In this document: positions 25,246-34,767 of the stretch, piece by piece
Layout of the letters: every line of letters starts with the position of its first letter
Numbering within the stretch: the first letter of the stretch is position 1
From: Pseudomonadota bacterium
Lineage (GTDB): Bacteria > Pseudomonadota > Gammaproteobacteria > Arenicellales > UBA868
Direction of reading: 5' to 3'
Length of the DNA stretch: 51,292 nucleotides
NCBI GenBank assembly: GCA_018672825.1
Contig: JABHUE010000086.1
Location: 1-51,292, forward strand
Position numbers and translations under genes: made by a program
The notes under the pieces: model-generated
What the model was told of the DNA's origin: nothing
What the model saw: only the letters and a program-made list of their open reading frames with translations
Databases searched by the model: none

Positions 25246-26013
25246 ATGACGACAGAACAAACCTTTTTTGAGTACTTGGTTCACGTGAGTGAAAATCATT
25301 CGCCACTGGATTTCATGCTGATCGCCGATCACCTGGATAAGTTCTTCTTTGGCGCACTACTAACTTTGGAGATTACGGCTCTCGCGCTTGTTATTGGTGG
25401 TGCGATGGCAGTCCCCCTTGCGATCGCTCGGGCATACCGGCATCGATGGTTAAACGGTCCCATCTGGGCTTTTACTTATGTTTTCAGAGGCACCCCACTA
25501 CTGGTCCAGATCTACCTCGTCTACTACGGTCTCGCGCAGTTTGATTTCGTCCGCGAGAGTTTCTTGTGGGATCCAGTGCTTTCAAGCCCCTGGTGGTGTG
25601 CTCTGATTACGTTCAGTCTCAATACCGCCGCATACACCACTGAGTTTCTTCGGGGCGCCATAGAAAACACAGCTAGAGGAGAGATAGAAGCGGCTAAAGC
25701 CTGTGGCATGTCAAAAATACAGATGATGCGTCGCGTCATCTTGCCAGGCGCGTTTCGACGGGCGCTACCGGCATATTCAAATGAAGTCATTTTCATGCTC
25801 CATAGCTCCGTAGTCCTGAGCACAATTACACTTCAGGATATTCTCGGGGTCGGCCGGTGGCTCAATGGACGTTACTATCTCGCCTACGAAGGCTTTATTA
25901 CTGCAATGGTCTTTTACATGATTCTCGTTTTCTTGATCAGCCAAGGATTTAAATTTTGGGAAAAGAAATGGCTTGGTCACCTGATGCCAAGAGCAGTAGA
26001 AAGCACGAAATAG
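25246..26013 (+). CDS. Amino-acid ABC importer permease (HisM/ArtM-like)
   Basis: Partner permease of 255 residues. The signature YVFRGTPLLVQIYLVYYGLAQ lies at about 79-99 and the EAA loop EAAKACGMSKIQMMRRVILPGAFRRALPAYSNEVI at about 150-184 (motif regions). About five hydrophobic segments are seen. The C-terminus, FKFWEKKWLGHL, is typical of HisM. The ATG follows the HisQ-like stop by one base, so translation is coupled. It closes the importer operon and is followed by a terminator-like hairpin. Confidence 0.88.
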   Translation: MTTEQTFFEYLVHVSENHSPLDFMLIADHLDKFFFGALLTLEITALALVIGGAMAVPLAIARAYRHRWLNGPIWAFTYVFRGTPLLVQIYLVYYGLAQFDFVRESFLWDPVLSSPWWCALITFSLNTAAYTTEFLRGAIENTARGEIEAAKACGMSKIQMMRRVILPGAFRRALPAYSNEVIFMLHSSVVLSTITLQDILGVGRWLNGRYYLAYEGFITAMVFYMILVFLISQGFKFWEKKWLGHLMPRAVESTK

Positions 26014-26327
26014 TTTTTTTGCGAACTGTTAATAGCTGTTTTAAATATCGGCTCGCCCGCAATAAAATTTTTAATGGCAGATTTCTCCAGAGGCCGAAGA
26101 GAGATTCGGCTTTTAAATCGTAACCTTTCGGCGACTTAATTCTTGGTGTATCCTGCCGGATTAATATGATTCAATTCACGGGAAAATATGATCACTTTCT
26201 CTCTCAAAGATTTCATGGGAATTCCTCAGCGATACCGCTAACGATAGTCACTGAGTAAGCATCAAATCTGTGAAGAATAAAAATTGGTCTCGAAGATCTG
26301 GATCGGTCTCTCATCGTAGAAATTCTT
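26014..26327. other. 314-base gap between importer and dapE
   Basis: No convincing gene is present. It holds a terminator-like hairpin near 26092-26115. A 17-codon frame at 26188-26241 (MITFSLKDFMGIPQRYR) has GGGAA just upstream, but it is too short to judge. The rest is AT-rich and presumably carries the dapE promoter, which I could not place. Confidence 0.5.
26092..26115 (+). terminator. Terminator-like hairpin after the importer operon
   Basis: GGCCGAA, loop GAGAGA, TTCGGCT followed by TTT. A modest stem with a short T run, 79 bases after the last permease stop. Confidence 0.5.
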
Positions 26328-27464
26328 ATGCGTGAGCCATCAGAAACGCTGACAATTGCACAAGCCCTAGTTCGGAAAGCCTCGGTTACCCCTGATGATC
26401 AAGGTTGCCAGCGCCTACTGAGTGATGCGCTTGAACCCTATGGATTTTCGGCTGAGCTTATGCAGTTTGGTGATGTCCAAAATCTCTGGTTAAGGCGTGG
26501 TACAACCGCGCCTTTATTTGTTTTTGCAGGCCATACGGATGTGGTTCCAACAGGGCCTGAAGAGAACTGGTCTTACCCTCCATTCGCGGGCGATGTCGTT
26601 GACGGCATGCTTCATGGCCGCGGCGCTGCGGACATGAAAGGCAGTCTCGCAGCGATGGTGACCGCCTGTAAACGTTTTGCTTCCGCTAATCCATCGCATA
26701 GAGGATCAATCGCGCTATTGATAACCAGCGACGAGGAAGGTCCCGCCATAAACGGCACGGTCCGAGTCATCGAAACCTTAATCGAGCGCGGTGAACAAAT
26801 TGACTGGTGCGTTGTCGGTGAACCCACTAGCTCAAAGCAACTTGGCGATACCATCAAAAACGGACGGCGTGGATCACTCGGTGGAACCTTAACGGTGCAT
26901 GGCATCCAGGGTCATGTCGCCTATCCTCACCTTGCCGATAATCCCTTGCATCGAATATCAGCGATCGTGAACACGCTGGCGGCAACTCACTGGGATGAGG
27001 GTAACGATTTTTTTCCGGCAACCTCTTTTCAGGTTTCAAATTTGAAAGGCGGCACGGGCGCCACCAATGTGATTCCCGGTCGTGCGAGCGCTCAATTCAA
27101 CCTGCGATACTGTCCCGATAATAACGCCGAGGCGCTTAAGAAGCAGATTAACCAAATTTGCACCCAACATGCCGACAATCATGAGATCGACTGGAGCCCT
27201 ATCGGGTTACCCTATCAAACATCGCCCGGAGAGCTATTAGAAGCCGTCCAATCTGCAACCGTAATGGTCACTGGTCGCTCGGCCAAACTCTCCACCGATG
27301 GCGGTACGTCTGATGGCCGCTTTATCGCACCGACTGGCGCTCAGGTAGTTGAATTGGGCCCATTAAATAAAACGATTCATCAGGTGAACGAAGCGGTAAA
27401 TGCAAAAGATTTAGATGCACTCTCGGATATTTACGAGCAAACGCTGATGCGCCTACTCGCCTGA
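26328..27464 (+). CDS. dapE: Succinyl-diaminopimelate desuccinylase
   Basis: A zinc-dependent M20 peptidase-family enzyme that frees LL-diaminopimelate in lysine and cell-wall synthesis. At 378 residues it is the usual DapE length. Metal ligands are visible as H69 in FAGHTDVVP, D102 in GRGAADMKG and the Glu pair of TSDEEGPA. The dimerisation domain and the C-terminal STDGGTSDGRFI and KTIHQVNE motifs are specific to DapE within the family. It stands alone on the plus strand between the importer and the protease gene. Confidence 0.93.
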   Translation: MREPSETLTIAQALVRKASVTPDDQGCQRLLSDALEPYGFSAELMQFGDVQNLWLRRGTTAPLFVFAGHTDVVPTGPEENWSYPPFAGDVVDGMLHGRGAADMKGSLAAMVTACKRFASANPSHRGSIALLITSDEEGPAINGTVRVIETLIERGEQIDWCVVGEPTSSKQLGDTIKNGRRGSLGGTLTVHGIQGHVAYPHLADNPLHRISAIVNTLAATHWDEGNDFFPATSFQVSNLKGGTGATNVIPGRASAQFNLRYCPDNNAEALKKQINQICTQHADNHEIDWSPIGLPYQTSPGELLEAVQSATVMVTGRSAKLSTDGGTSDGRFIAPTGAQVVELGPLNKTIHQVNEAVNAKDLDALSDIYEQTLMRLLA

Positions 27465-27577
27465 AGCCTCTCGTGTTTTTATCATTAACAAACCGTAATG
27501 CTGCGGTTATCTTGAGGTAATACAGATTGTCCTAACTTAGGCTGACTTGTTAAACAGCCTTCTAAGTGAGGACGTCC

Positions 27578-29098
27578 ATGAAATTCCTACAACCCCTTGT
27601 CTTGCGCGCACAATCACCAGCAGCAGTTATTGTGCTCGCAGGAATTACCACCATAGGTGCAGCGGTTTATGCCGGCAAAGCAGTCACCGCTGTTCCTGAA
27701 GTCGCCCATACTAATATTATCCAACCGAGTCGAAGTTTTGCCGATCTAATCGAATCTGTTCGCCCGGCCGTCGTAAATATCTCCGCCAGATCTGTTCAAT
27801 CTGTATCGCTCAGTCCTCGTGCTCAGTCAGAGTCGAATCCAGGTCACTCTCGGAAATTTGAATTTGGCGCGCATCCAGAAATGCGTCAGTTTATGGAGCG
27901 TTTTTTTGGCGAGCAGTCCCCTCAGATGCGGCCAGATCCACGGCAGAGTAACGCCTTGGGATCAGGTTTCATTATTGATGCCTCGGGCCTGGTCGTCACA
28001 AATCATCACGTTATTAAGGGTGCGGATGAAGTTGACGTTATCCTGGATGATGGCACCACCTTAAGAGCATCCGTGAAAGGTGTTGATCCTCAAACAGACC
28101 TCGCGCTCTTGGAAGTGACCTCAGATAAGCCGCTTCCCTACGTCAATCTAGGAGACTCTGACACCGCTCGAGTGGGGGACTGGGTTATCGCGATTGGAAA
28201 TCCTTTTGGACTCGGCGGCACGAGCACCTCCGGCATTGTGTCGGCTCGAGGACGGGATTTACGGGATGGGCCCTATGTCGATTACATTCAAATCGACGCA
28301 CCCATTAATCGAGGTAATTCAGGTGGTCCTTTGTTTAATGAGGTGGGAGAAGTCATTGGCATAAATACGGCTATCTTTTCGCCCAATGGCGGGAGCGTTG
28401 GGATTGGCTTTGCCATTCCCTCGTCGCAGGCAAAGTCGATTATTGAGCAGCTTGAGGAAACGGGTTCTGTAGCACGCGCATGGCTTGGGGTTGAAATTCA
28501 GCCGGTTACCAAGGGAATTGCAGAAGGCCTCGGCCTTGAAGATCAAACGGGCGCTCTGATATCCAAAATCACTCCAAATAGTCCAGCCGAGTCCAGCGGA
28601 CTGCTTGCAGGAGATGTGATCATTCAGTTTGATGGCGAGGACATTAAAAAAATGCGCGACCTGCCGCGTTTGGTTGCTCAAGCTTCCCGTGAGAAAAACG
28701 CAGCAGTATCCGTTTGGCGAAACGGCGAGATTATTGAGATCCAGGCAAGTCTTGAAACCCTTGAAACGGTTGCTCAGGCAACAGAGCCCAAGAGCGATGA
28801 GCCCACCGAGGAGCCGCTTGGCCTTTACCTCTCGGACCGAGATCCAAAGACGGGCGAAGTTGTTGGAAACCAAACCACAGGAGTCCTTATCCACAAGGTA
28901 GATCCCCAAGGTGCTGCTGCGCGGCAGGGTTTAAAACGAGGCGACGTTATCCTCCAGGTCGGTCAGGAGACTGTGAACTCCCCTGCCGAGGCAATTGAGC
29001 AGGTCAAACGCTATCGTTCTGAGGATAAATCACGCCCCGTGGTTCTATTGGTTGAACGAGCCGGTAACCAGCGATTTGTCGCGGTTAAAACAGGTTGA
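27578..29098 (+). CDS. degP: DegP/MucD-like periplasmic serine protease
   Basis: An HtrA-family protease and chaperone of the periplasm, 506 residues. An N-terminal hydrophobic signal or anchor (about 15-35) is followed by a linker with low complexity and then the trypsin-like domain. The triad is H144 in TNHHVIKG, D174 in QTDLALL and S248 in GNSGGPL. Two PDZ domains lie at about 295-380 and 415-500. The ATG at 27578 is chosen because GAGG lies six bases upstream; a GTG four codons earlier at 27566 is an alternative. A perfect hairpin after its stop separates it from a two-component system. Confidence 0.9.
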   Translation: MKFLQPLVLRAQSPAAVIVLAGITTIGAAVYAGKAVTAVPEVAHTNIIQPSRSFADLIESVRPAVVNISARSVQSVSLSPRAQSESNPGHSRKFEFGAHPEMRQFMERFFGEQSPQMRPDPRQSNALGSGFIIDASGLVVTNHHVIKGADEVDVILDDGTTLRASVKGVDPQTDLALLEVTSDKPLPYVNLGDSDTARVGDWVIAIGNPFGLGGTSTSGIVSARGRDLRDGPYVDYIQIDAPINRGNSGGPLFNEVGEVIGINTAIFSPNGGSVGIGFAIPSSQAKSIIEQLEETGSVARAWLGVEIQPVTKGIAEGLGLEDQTGALISKITPNSPAESSGLLAGDVIIQFDGEDIKKMRDLPRLVAQASREKNAAVSVWRNGEIIEIQASLETLETVAQATEPKSDEPTEEPLGLYLSDRDPKTGEVVGNQTTGVLIHKVDPQGAAARQGLKRGDVILQVGQETVNSPAEAIEQVKRYRSEDKSRPVVLLVERAGNQRFVAVKTG

Positions 29099-29112
29099 GT
29101 TCATTCGTATTA

Positions 29113-29144
29113 ACAACCGGGGTCACAAGCCCCGGTTGTTTATC
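29113..29144 (+). terminator. Hairpin after the DegP-like gene
   Basis: AACAACCGGGG and CCCCGGTTGTT form a perfect 11-bp stem around TCACAAG, followed by TATC. The stem is strong but the T tail short. It could end the protease transcript or act as an attenuator before the regulator gene 50 bases on. Confidence 0.55.
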
Positions 29145-29190
29145 GAAACTAACCCTTGCGGCGAGTGAAATCAGCAGTAACAATAATCCC

Positions 29191-29868
29191 ATGCGGATTT
29201 TGTTAATTGAGGATGACCAGGACGTAGCCCGACATGTGTCCCGTGGCCTGAAGGAGTCAGGTCATATTGTTGATATTGCTGAAAACGGAATTGACGGGTT
29301 CTCGCTTGCCACCGAAGAGAATTATGATGTTTTGGTGATCGATCGAATGCTGCCGAGACTCGATGGTCTGACTCTTATTGAAAATCTACGCAGTCGCAAC
29401 AAGCTGACGCCGGTGCTCATTCTGAGCGCGCTTGGGGAGCTTGAAGATCGCATTATTGGACTCCGAGCCGGTGGAGATGACTATCTCCCAAAACCCTTTG
29501 CTTTCGAAGAATTACTTGCACGGGTTGAAGCCTTGGGACGGCGGACTTTTCAGGGATCGGCAAATACGCATCTTAAGGTTGCAGAACTTGAAATGGATGT
29601 TCTCAGTCGAAAAGTTCAGCGAGCAGGACAAGCTATTAATCTTCAGCCACGGGAATTTCGGCTTCTTGAATATTTGATGCGTCATAGTGGTCAGGTGGTG
29701 ACGCGAACCATGCTTCTTGAAAACGTCTGGGACTATCACTTCGATCCACAGACTAATGTCATTGATGTTCATGTGAGTCGATTGCGTTCCAAAATTGACC
29801 GCGACTTTGAGTACCCGCTGTTACAAACCGTCCGTGGGGCTGGATATATGCTTTGTGATTCAGAATAA
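29191..29868 (+). CDS. OmpR/PhoB-type response regulator
   Basis: A DNA-binding response regulator of 225 residues. The receiver domain shows the acidic pocket EDD near 8-10, phosphorylation site D51 in VIDRMLPRLDG, the Thr/Ser switch in LILSALGE and the conserved Lys in LPKPFAF. The C-terminal winged helix begins near 128, with LQPREFRLLEYLMRHSGQVVTRTMLLENVWDYHFD as the motif region. The ATG at 29191 is chosen because the receiver domain begins there; the frame is open further up to 29095. The kinase gene overlaps its 3' end by 14 bases. The layout suits the tctD/qseB or copR-like groups; the signal is unknown. Confidence 0.88.
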   Translation: MRILLIEDDQDVARHVSRGLKESGHIVDIAENGIDGFSLATEENYDVLVIDRMLPRLDGLTLIENLRSRNKLTPVLILSALGELEDRIIGLRAGGDDYLPKPFAFEELLARVEALGRRTFQGSANTHLKVAELEMDVLSRKVQRAGQAINLQPREFRLLEYLMRHSGQVVTRTMLLENVWDYHFDPQTNVIDVHVSRLRSKIDRDFEYPLLQTVRGAGYMLCDSE

Positions 29869-31231
29869 ATTTATCGCCAGCTCAACGTTTCGGCTGGCGT
29901 TACTCTATGTCACGCTTTTTGCGGCCTCCGTTCTTCTCCTCTTTAGCTTTATCTATTGGTCAAGCGTCCGGTACATGGCGGCACAATCTGATGCGGGTAT
30001 TCAGACCGAGATTCAGACGCTCTCCGACCGATACGAACGCGCGGGTATGCCAGGTCTGCGTCGCTTGATTCTTGATCGCATCACCCGACAACAGCCAACC
30101 GGATCATCTCTTTATATTTTGACCGACCCAACGGGTCGGCATGTCGTCGGAAATATAAGCCGGTGGCCAACCGTCGAACCCGAAGACGGCTGGCTTAATT
30201 TCAGGCTTGAAACCCGGGACCGGGATAATCCAGAAACCCACCCTGCGCGGGCCAAAAAATTCCAACTCAGTGGTGGTTTTCGACTGTTGGTCGGAGAGGA
30301 TATTCAGGAACTCAAAGCGGCGCAGCGCCAGATTATTATTGCGCTAGGCTGGGGTGTGGTCCTAACGCTCGTTCTGGGATTAGCCGGTGGATTCTTTATG
30401 AGTCGGCGTATGCTGACTCGTCTCGAAACGATTAACCAGACTAGCCAAAATATTATCGACGGTGATCTCAAATCCCGAGTTCCGGTAAGCGCTCGTGGAG
30501 ATGAGTTTGATCGACTGGCTATTAACCTTAATCAGATGCTCGACCAGATTCAGGAATTAATGGAGAGTATTAAACAAGTCAGTGATAACATCGCTCATGA
30601 CCTTAAGACGCCCCTCTTTCGTCTCCGACAACACTTAGAGAGCCTTTCAAAACTCTCTGAAATTAGCCCAGAACATACGCAAGCGCTCGTGCAGTCTCTC
30701 AGTGAGGCGGATCGCCTACTGGGACTTTTCAACGCACTTCTAAGAATTGCCCGTATCGAGTCAGAAGCGGTAAAAAAAGCGTTACAGCCCGTCAAGCTTG
30801 CAGATTTGGCGAGAGATCTTGCGGAACTCTATGAGCCGCTCGCTGAAGAAAAGCATCAAGCGCTTGACGTCGTGATACAACAATCGCCAACGGTGATCGG
30901 CGATCAGGATATGCTTTTTCAAGCGCTAGCCAATATTTTGGATAACGCGATAAAGTACACTCCCGTTAACGGCGCCATACAAGTGACAGTCGCAGACGAT
31001 GATAACCAGGCCGTAATTTATATCTGTGACAACGGGCCCGGCATCCAAGCAGATGATCATGAGAAAGTATTTCAGCGCTTTGTCCGGCTCGATCATAGTC
31101 GATCAAAACCTGGAAACGGTCTCGGTCTAAGTTTGGCTCGAGCGCTTTTGCACTTGCATGATGCAACAGTTGAGCTCAGCAGTAATCATCCAGGACTTTG
31201 CGTCAAAGTTGAAATGCCCATTAATAAATAA
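29855..31231 (+). CDS. Sensor histidine kinase paired with the response regulator
   Basis: A membrane kinase of 458 residues from a GTG at 29855, overlapping the regulator gene by 14 bases. Helix 1 (about 14-36) and helix 2 (about 160-182) flank a periplasmic domain of about 120 residues. A HAMP domain follows (MSRRMLTRLETI to about 240). The phospho-acceptor is H248 in NIAHDLKTP, and the ATPase has the N box ILDNAIKYTP, the G1 box DNGPGI and the G2 box GNGLGLSLA. The neighbouring DegP-like protease hints at an envelope-related signal, which is inference only. Confidence 0.87.
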   Translation: MIQNKFIASSTFRLALLYVTLFAASVLLLFSFIYWSSVRYMAAQSDAGIQTEIQTLSDRYERAGMPGLRRLILDRITRQQPTGSSLYILTDPTGRHVVGNISRWPTVEPEDGWLNFRLETRDRDNPETHPARAKKFQLSGGFRLLVGEDIQELKAAQRQIIIALGWGVVLTLVLGLAGGFFMSRRMLTRLETINQTSQNIIDGDLKSRVPVSARGDEFDRLAINLNQMLDQIQELMESIKQVSDNIAHDLKTPLFRLRQHLESLSKLSEISPEHTQALVQSLSEADRLLGLFNALLRIARIESEAVKKALQPVKLADLARDLAELYEPLAEEKHQALDVVIQQSPTVIGDQDMLFQALANILDNAIKYTPVNGAIQVTVADDDNQAVIYICDNGPGIQADDHEKVFQRFVRLDHSRSKPGNGLGLSLARALLHLHDATVELSSNHPGLCVKVEMPINK

Positions 31232-31306
31232 AGGCATCCTCTCTATTCAACAGTCTGGCAAGTGAATACTTACATCGGAAAGACCTAAGCCAGCAGAGGT
31301 TAGTTT

Positions 31307-32023
31307 CTACTCCGGCTGAGACACGGCTTTTCGGATCGTTTCTGCCGTCTGTCCAAAAAGGACATTACCGGCGCTCTGAGTGACTGCCTGACCCTTGTTG
31401 ACCTGGCTTGCCTCTTGGTAGGCTGCCACGACTGCCTCCCGTTGGCTGATGGCGAAAAACCACCGACTGACCTCCGGGAAATCTGCAAGCGAGACCTTGT
31501 GACGCTCGTAACGCGCAACCCACGGATAACAGGCCATGTCCGCAATCGTGTAGTCATCGCAAATAAATTCGCGGTTGGCTAATCGCGCATCTAAAACAGC
31601 GTAAAGCCGAGAAGCTTCCTGATCATATCTTTGGATGGCATACGGTACTTGTTCGGGCGCATAAGCGTTGAAATGATGATTCTGCCCCAACATGGGGCCA
31701 AGGCCCGCCATTTGCCACATTAACCACTCGAGAACCGCTACTCGCTTTCGCTGTTCATTTGGCAAAAAACAACCCGCCTTCTCCGCAAGATAAATCAGGA
31801 TAGCGCCCGACTCAAAGACCGAAACAGGCTCGCCGCCCCCTGTAGGAGCATGATCGATAATGGCGGGAATTCGACCGTTCAGGGAGATTTTTAGGAAATC
31901 AGCTGAGAACTGCTCTCCTGCATTGATATTCACTTCGGTCAAGCGGTAATCCAAACCAGACTCTCGGAGAAATAATAACGGCTTCATCCCGTTTGGGGTT
32001 GGCCAGAAAAATAGTTCGATCAT
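31307..32023 (-). CDS. yfcG: YfcG-like glutathione S-transferase family protein
   Basis: A cytoplasmic GST-fold protein of 238 residues. The N-terminal thioredoxin-like domain begins MIELFFWPTPNGMKP. The segment TPNG, the cis-proline region GRIPAIID, and FESGAILIYLAEKAG match the disulfide-bond oxidoreductase YfcG closely. So does the C-terminal-domain stretch MWQMAGLGPMLGQNHHFN. Such proteins reduce small disulfides using glutathione. The ATG at 32023 is preferred over a TTG ten codons earlier because homologues begin there. The C-terminal tail extends about 20 residues beyond the usual end. Confidence 0.85.
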   Translation of the reverse strand: MIELFFWPTPNGMKPLLFLRESGLDYRLTEVNINAGEQFSADFLKISLNGRIPAIIDHAPTGGGEPVSVFESGAILIYLAEKAGCFLPNEQRKRVAVLEWLMWQMAGLGPMLGQNHHFNAYAPEQVPYAIQRYDQEASRLYAVLDARLANREFICDDYTIADMACYPWVARYERHKVSLADFPEVSRWFFAISQREAVVAAYQEASQVNKGQAVTQSAGNVLFGQTAETIRKAVSQPE

Positions 32024-32142
32024 ATCTTTTAGCTTTAAAAGGTTTAATTTCAATCAGAAAATATCTTGTTAACCTGACTAAATCTAGAACCTCCCTCAAA
32101 AGTCACTGTTATCTATATTGGGTCGAGAATAGCAAACTTCGG

Positions 32143-32148
32143 TATACT
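32143..32148 (+). promoter_or_regulatory. Possible -10 box for infA (TATACT)
   Basis: TATACT lies 37 bases before the infA start, with only a weak TTGGGT at 32118 as a possible -35 (spacing 19). A candidate only. Confidence 0.3.
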
Positions 32149-32184
32149 TCGCGCACGTAAAAAATAACGGACCCGGTTTCGCGT

Positions 32185-32403
32185 GTGACAAAAGAAGAAC
32201 ATATAGAGATGGAAGGCACGGTTCTAGAGAACTTGCCCAATACCCAATTCCGAGTAGAGTTGGATAACGGACATATTGTGATCGCCCATATCTCAGGCAA
32301 AATGCGAAAGAACTACATTAGGATTCTTCGTGGGGATAAAGTCACGGTGCAGTTGACGCCTTATGACTTAAGTAAAGGCCGCATTACTTATCGAGCGCGT
32401 TAG
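32185..32403 (+). CDS. infA: Translation initiation factor IF-1
   Basis: The 72-residue OB-fold factor that binds the ribosomal A site during initiation. It is full length, with family motifs [35 protein letters not shown] and [10 protein letters not shown]. The GTG start gives the standard N-terminus [11 protein letters not shown]. It stands alone, divergent from the GST gene and convergent with rpmG, with which it shares a terminator. Confidence 0.96.
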   Translation: MTKEEHIEMEGTVLENLPNTQFRVELDNGHIVIAHISGKMRKNYIRILRGDKVTVQLTPYDLSKGRITYRAR

Positions 32404-32406
32404 TCA

Positions 32407-32440
32407 AAAAAAACCCCCGACATTTTTCGGGGGCTTTATC
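32407..32440. terminator. Bidirectional terminator between infA and rpmG
   Basis: CCCCCGA at 32414-32420 pairs with TCGGGGG at 32427-32433 around a CATTTT loop. An A run lies on the left and a T-rich stretch on the right, so it can serve both convergent genes. Confidence 0.85.
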
Positions 32441-32459
32441 AACACGGTTTCAAATCGCA

Positions 32460-32615
32460 TTATTTTATTTTTGCTTCCTTGTAAGCCACATGCTTTCGCA
32501 CAACAGGGTCATATTTTTTGGTTTCCATTTTCTCTGGCTGGGTTCTTTTGTTTTTTGTCGTCGTGTAGTAATGCCCTGTTCCCGCAGACGATACGAGTTT
32601 AATTTTGTCTCTCAT
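32460..32615 (-). CDS. rpmG: 50S ribosomal protein L33
   Basis: A small basic ribosomal protein of 51 residues. It begins [20 protein letters not shown] and continues [17 protein letters not shown] and [12 protein letters not shown], the standard form without zinc-binding cysteines. An AGAGAGGATACC ribosome site precedes the ATG. It lies 32 bases after rpmB in the usual rpmB-rpmG pair. Confidence 0.95.
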   Translation of the reverse strand: MRDKIKLVSSAGTGHYYTTTKNKRTQPEKMETKKYDPVVRKHVAYKEAKIK

Positions 32616-32647
32616 ATTAGGTATCCTCTCTTTCCAATCAGTGCAAA

Positions 32648-32884
32648 CTAAATTTTAGTACCGCGACTACGCAAGTCGGCGAGCACGACGTCAATGCCTT
32701 TCTTATCTATAATACGAAGGCCTTGGTGTGAAATCCTCAGACGCACCCACCGGTTTTCACTCTCCACCCAAAACCGCTTGTTGTGGAGATTAGGCTTGAA
32801 AACGCGCTTGGTCTTGTTGTTGGCGTGCGAGACGTTATTTCCCGACATCACCCGCTTTCCTGTTATTTGGCACTCTCTTGCCAT
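32648..32884 (-). CDS. rpmB: 50S ribosomal protein L28
   Basis: Ribosomal protein of 78 residues. It starts with the typical [25 protein letters not shown] (motif region) and ends with [19 protein letters not shown]. The ATG at 32884 follows a GTG at 32887, but the ATG gives the standard N-terminus. It is first of the rpmB-rpmG operon and divergent from coaBC, the common gammaproteobacterial arrangement. Confidence 0.96.
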   Translation of the reverse strand: MARECQITGKRVMSGNNVSHANNKTKRVFKPNLHNKRFWVESENRWVRLRISHQGLRIIDKKGIDVVLADLRSRGTKI

Positions 32885-32922
32885 CACTGCAACCCTGAAT
32901 AAGAACTTTGTTAAGGTCGCGT

Positions 32923-32943
32923 TTTATACCAGATTTTTGGTAT
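32923..32943 (-). promoter_or_regulatory. Extended -10 promoter for rpmBG with overlapping inverted repeat
   Basis: On the minus strand TGGTATAAA gives an extended -10 box (TATAAA at 32923-32928), 38 bases before the rpmB start. A perfect 6-bp inverted repeat, ATACCA and TGGTAT spaced by six bases, spans 32926-32943 and overlaps it. No good -35 is needed for an extended -10 site. Confidence 0.4.
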
Positions 32944-33028
32944 TTTTCCTAGGGTTTCAAATTTCTCAATCATTTTACGCCCTGAAAACCGATTTCCTCT
33001 ATTCCGAGCGTGCCGTTAGACTTCGATC

Positions 33029-34240
33029 ATGATGCCTTTTCCCGCCGGCCAACACATTCTGCTCGGAATTACCGGGGGCGTTGCTGCCTACAAATCAGCA
33101 GACCTCGTTCGTCGCCTTTCGAGCCAGGGCGCTGAGATTCAGGTTGTAATGACTGAGGCAGCCAAAGCATTCATCTCCCCGCTCACGTTGCAGGCGCTAA
33201 GTGGTCGCCCTGTCCGAGACACACTACTGGACACTGAAGCCGAATCAGGCATGGGACATATTGATTTAGGCCGATGGGCGGACACCTTGCTTGTGGCGCC
33301 TGCGAGCGCTGATTTCATCGCCAAATTAGCCGGTGGCTTGGCTTCAGATCTTCTGACCACAGTCTGTCTTGCAACCGCCGCGCCAGTGGTAATTGCGCCC
33401 GCCATGAATCAAGCAATGTGGCTAAAGCCCGCAACCCAACGCAACATTCAAACACTTGCTGCTGACGGGGTTCACCTGATCGGTCCCGACTCGGGCGAAC
33501 AAGCCTGCGGCGACATTGGGCCCGGACGGATGCTTGAGACCTGGGACATTATTTCCGAGCTTGAAAGCTTGAACGTAAAAAAATCTTTAGCCGGCATTAA
33601 GGTCACCGTGACGGCCGGACCTACCTGGGAAGCGCTTGATCCGGTACGCGGTCTTTCTAACCATAGCTCTGGAAAAATGGGTTACGCCGTCGCTGAAGCC
33701 GCATTAAAAGCCGGAGCCGAAGTGAATTTAATTAGTGGACCGACGACATTAAGCCCACCAAGAGATGTGGTGCTTCATCATGTACGCTCAGCCGATGAAA
33801 TGCTGAACGCTGTAAAGCGCGTAGCAACAGATTGTGATATTTTCATTGGCGTTGCTGCCGTCGCGGATTACCGACCCTCTCAGATCGAAATGTCGAAAAT
33901 CAAAAAGGACGCTAAGCACGTCACCCTTGAGCTCATCAGAAATCCGGATATTCTGTCCTGGGTCACGTCACAGGAAACCAAACCTTTCACCGTGGGGTTT
34001 GCCGCAGAAACCGATAACCCTTTAGAACATGCCCGACAGAAACTAGAAAAAAAATCACTCGATATCATTGCCGTGAATCATGTGAGCGCGGATCATAGCC
34101 CTTTTGGCAGCGATGAAAATCAACTCGTTGTGATTACCCCTGACGAAGACATTGACCTTGGACGACACCCAAAAACTCGGCTTGCATCGACGTTGATCGA
34201 CACCATTTCAAAAAAATTTCATGAATCCTATAAAACTTAA
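33029..34240 (+). CDS. coaBC: Bifunctional phosphopantothenoylcysteine decarboxylase/synthase
   Basis: Two successive steps of coenzyme A synthesis in one 403-residue protein. The N-terminal CoaC flavoprotein domain (about 1-185) has [27 protein letters not shown] and the catalytic [10 protein letters not shown]. The C-terminal CoaB domain (about 190-400) has [27 protein letters not shown] and AVADYRP. A second ATG follows immediately at 33032. It overlaps dut by 20 bases, the common coaBC-dut pair. Confidence 0.95.
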   Translation: MMPFPAGQHILLGITGGVAAYKSADLVRRLSSQGAEIQVVMTEAAKAFISPLTLQALSGRPVRDTLLDTEAESGMGHIDLGRWADTLLVAPASADFIAKLAGGLASDLLTTVCLATAAPVVIAPAMNQAMWLKPATQRNIQTLAADGVHLIGPDSGEQACGDIGPGRMLETWDIISELESLNVKKSLAGIKVTVTAGPTWEALDPVRGLSNHSSGKMGYAVAEAALKAGAEVNLISGPTTLSPPRDVVLHHVRSADEMLNAVKRVATDCDIFIGVAAVADYRPSQIEMSKIKKDAKHVTLELIRNPDILSWVTSQETKPFTVGFAAETDNPLEHARQKLEKKSLDIIAVNHVSADHSPFGSDENQLVVITPDEDIDLGRHPKTRLASTLIDTISKKFHESYKT

Positions 34241-34676
34241 GATTGTTGATACCCGTCTGGGAAATGAATTCCCCTTCCCTTCCTATGCAACGTCGGGATC
34301 AGCCGGTATTGATCTCGTCGCCTGTCTTGAGGACCCGATTACAATTTCGCCGGGCGGGTGTGAACTGATTCCCAGTGGGATCGCAATTCATATCGATGAT
34401 TCATCATTGGCAGCCGTTCTGCTTCCCCGCTCAGGCATGGGGCATAAGCATGGCATTGTTTTGGGAAATCTTGTTGGCCTAATTGATAGCGACTACCAAG
34501 GTCAGATAATGATTTCGTGCTGGAATCGAGGGAACAAGGTTTTCGAGATCTCTCCGGGAGATCGTGTCGCCCAAATGGTGATCGTTCCTGTTGTGCAGTG
34601 CCAGTTTCAGGTCGTTGATGATTTTATGGAGACCGACCGGGGAACCGGTGGGTTTGGCCATACGGGGACCCAGTAA
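34221..34676 (+). CDS. dut: dUTP diphosphatase
   Basis: A trimeric dUTPase of 151 residues that hydrolyses dUTP to dUMP, keeping uracil out of DNA. All five motifs are present: [37 protein letters not shown] and the C-terminal [10 protein letters not shown]. The ATG overlaps the end of coaBC by 20 bases, suggesting coupled translation. Confidence 0.96.
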   Translation: MNPIKLKIVDTRLGNEFPFPSYATSGSAGIDLVACLEDPITISPGGCELIPSGIAIHIDDSSLAAVLLPRSGMGHKHGIVLGNLVGLIDSDYQGQIMISCWNRGNKVFEISPGDRVAQMVIVPVVQCQFQVVDDFMETDRGTGGFGHTGTQ

Positions 34677-34767
34677 CAAACCCGTCCTTCTGACGGATCA
34701 AAACGATCGAGAGTGATTTCGCGCGTCAAATACAGGCTAAGCACTCGAGCATCAACGGTCAATACGC

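Noticed and set aside
17966-26013. Horizontal acquisition of the importer block
   Set aside because: No tRNA, integrase, repeat or obvious composition change at either edge.
26188-26241. 17-codon frame upstream of dapE with GGGAA before its ATG
   Set aside because: Too short to judge and not linked to any regulation typical of dapE; mentioned only in the gap description.
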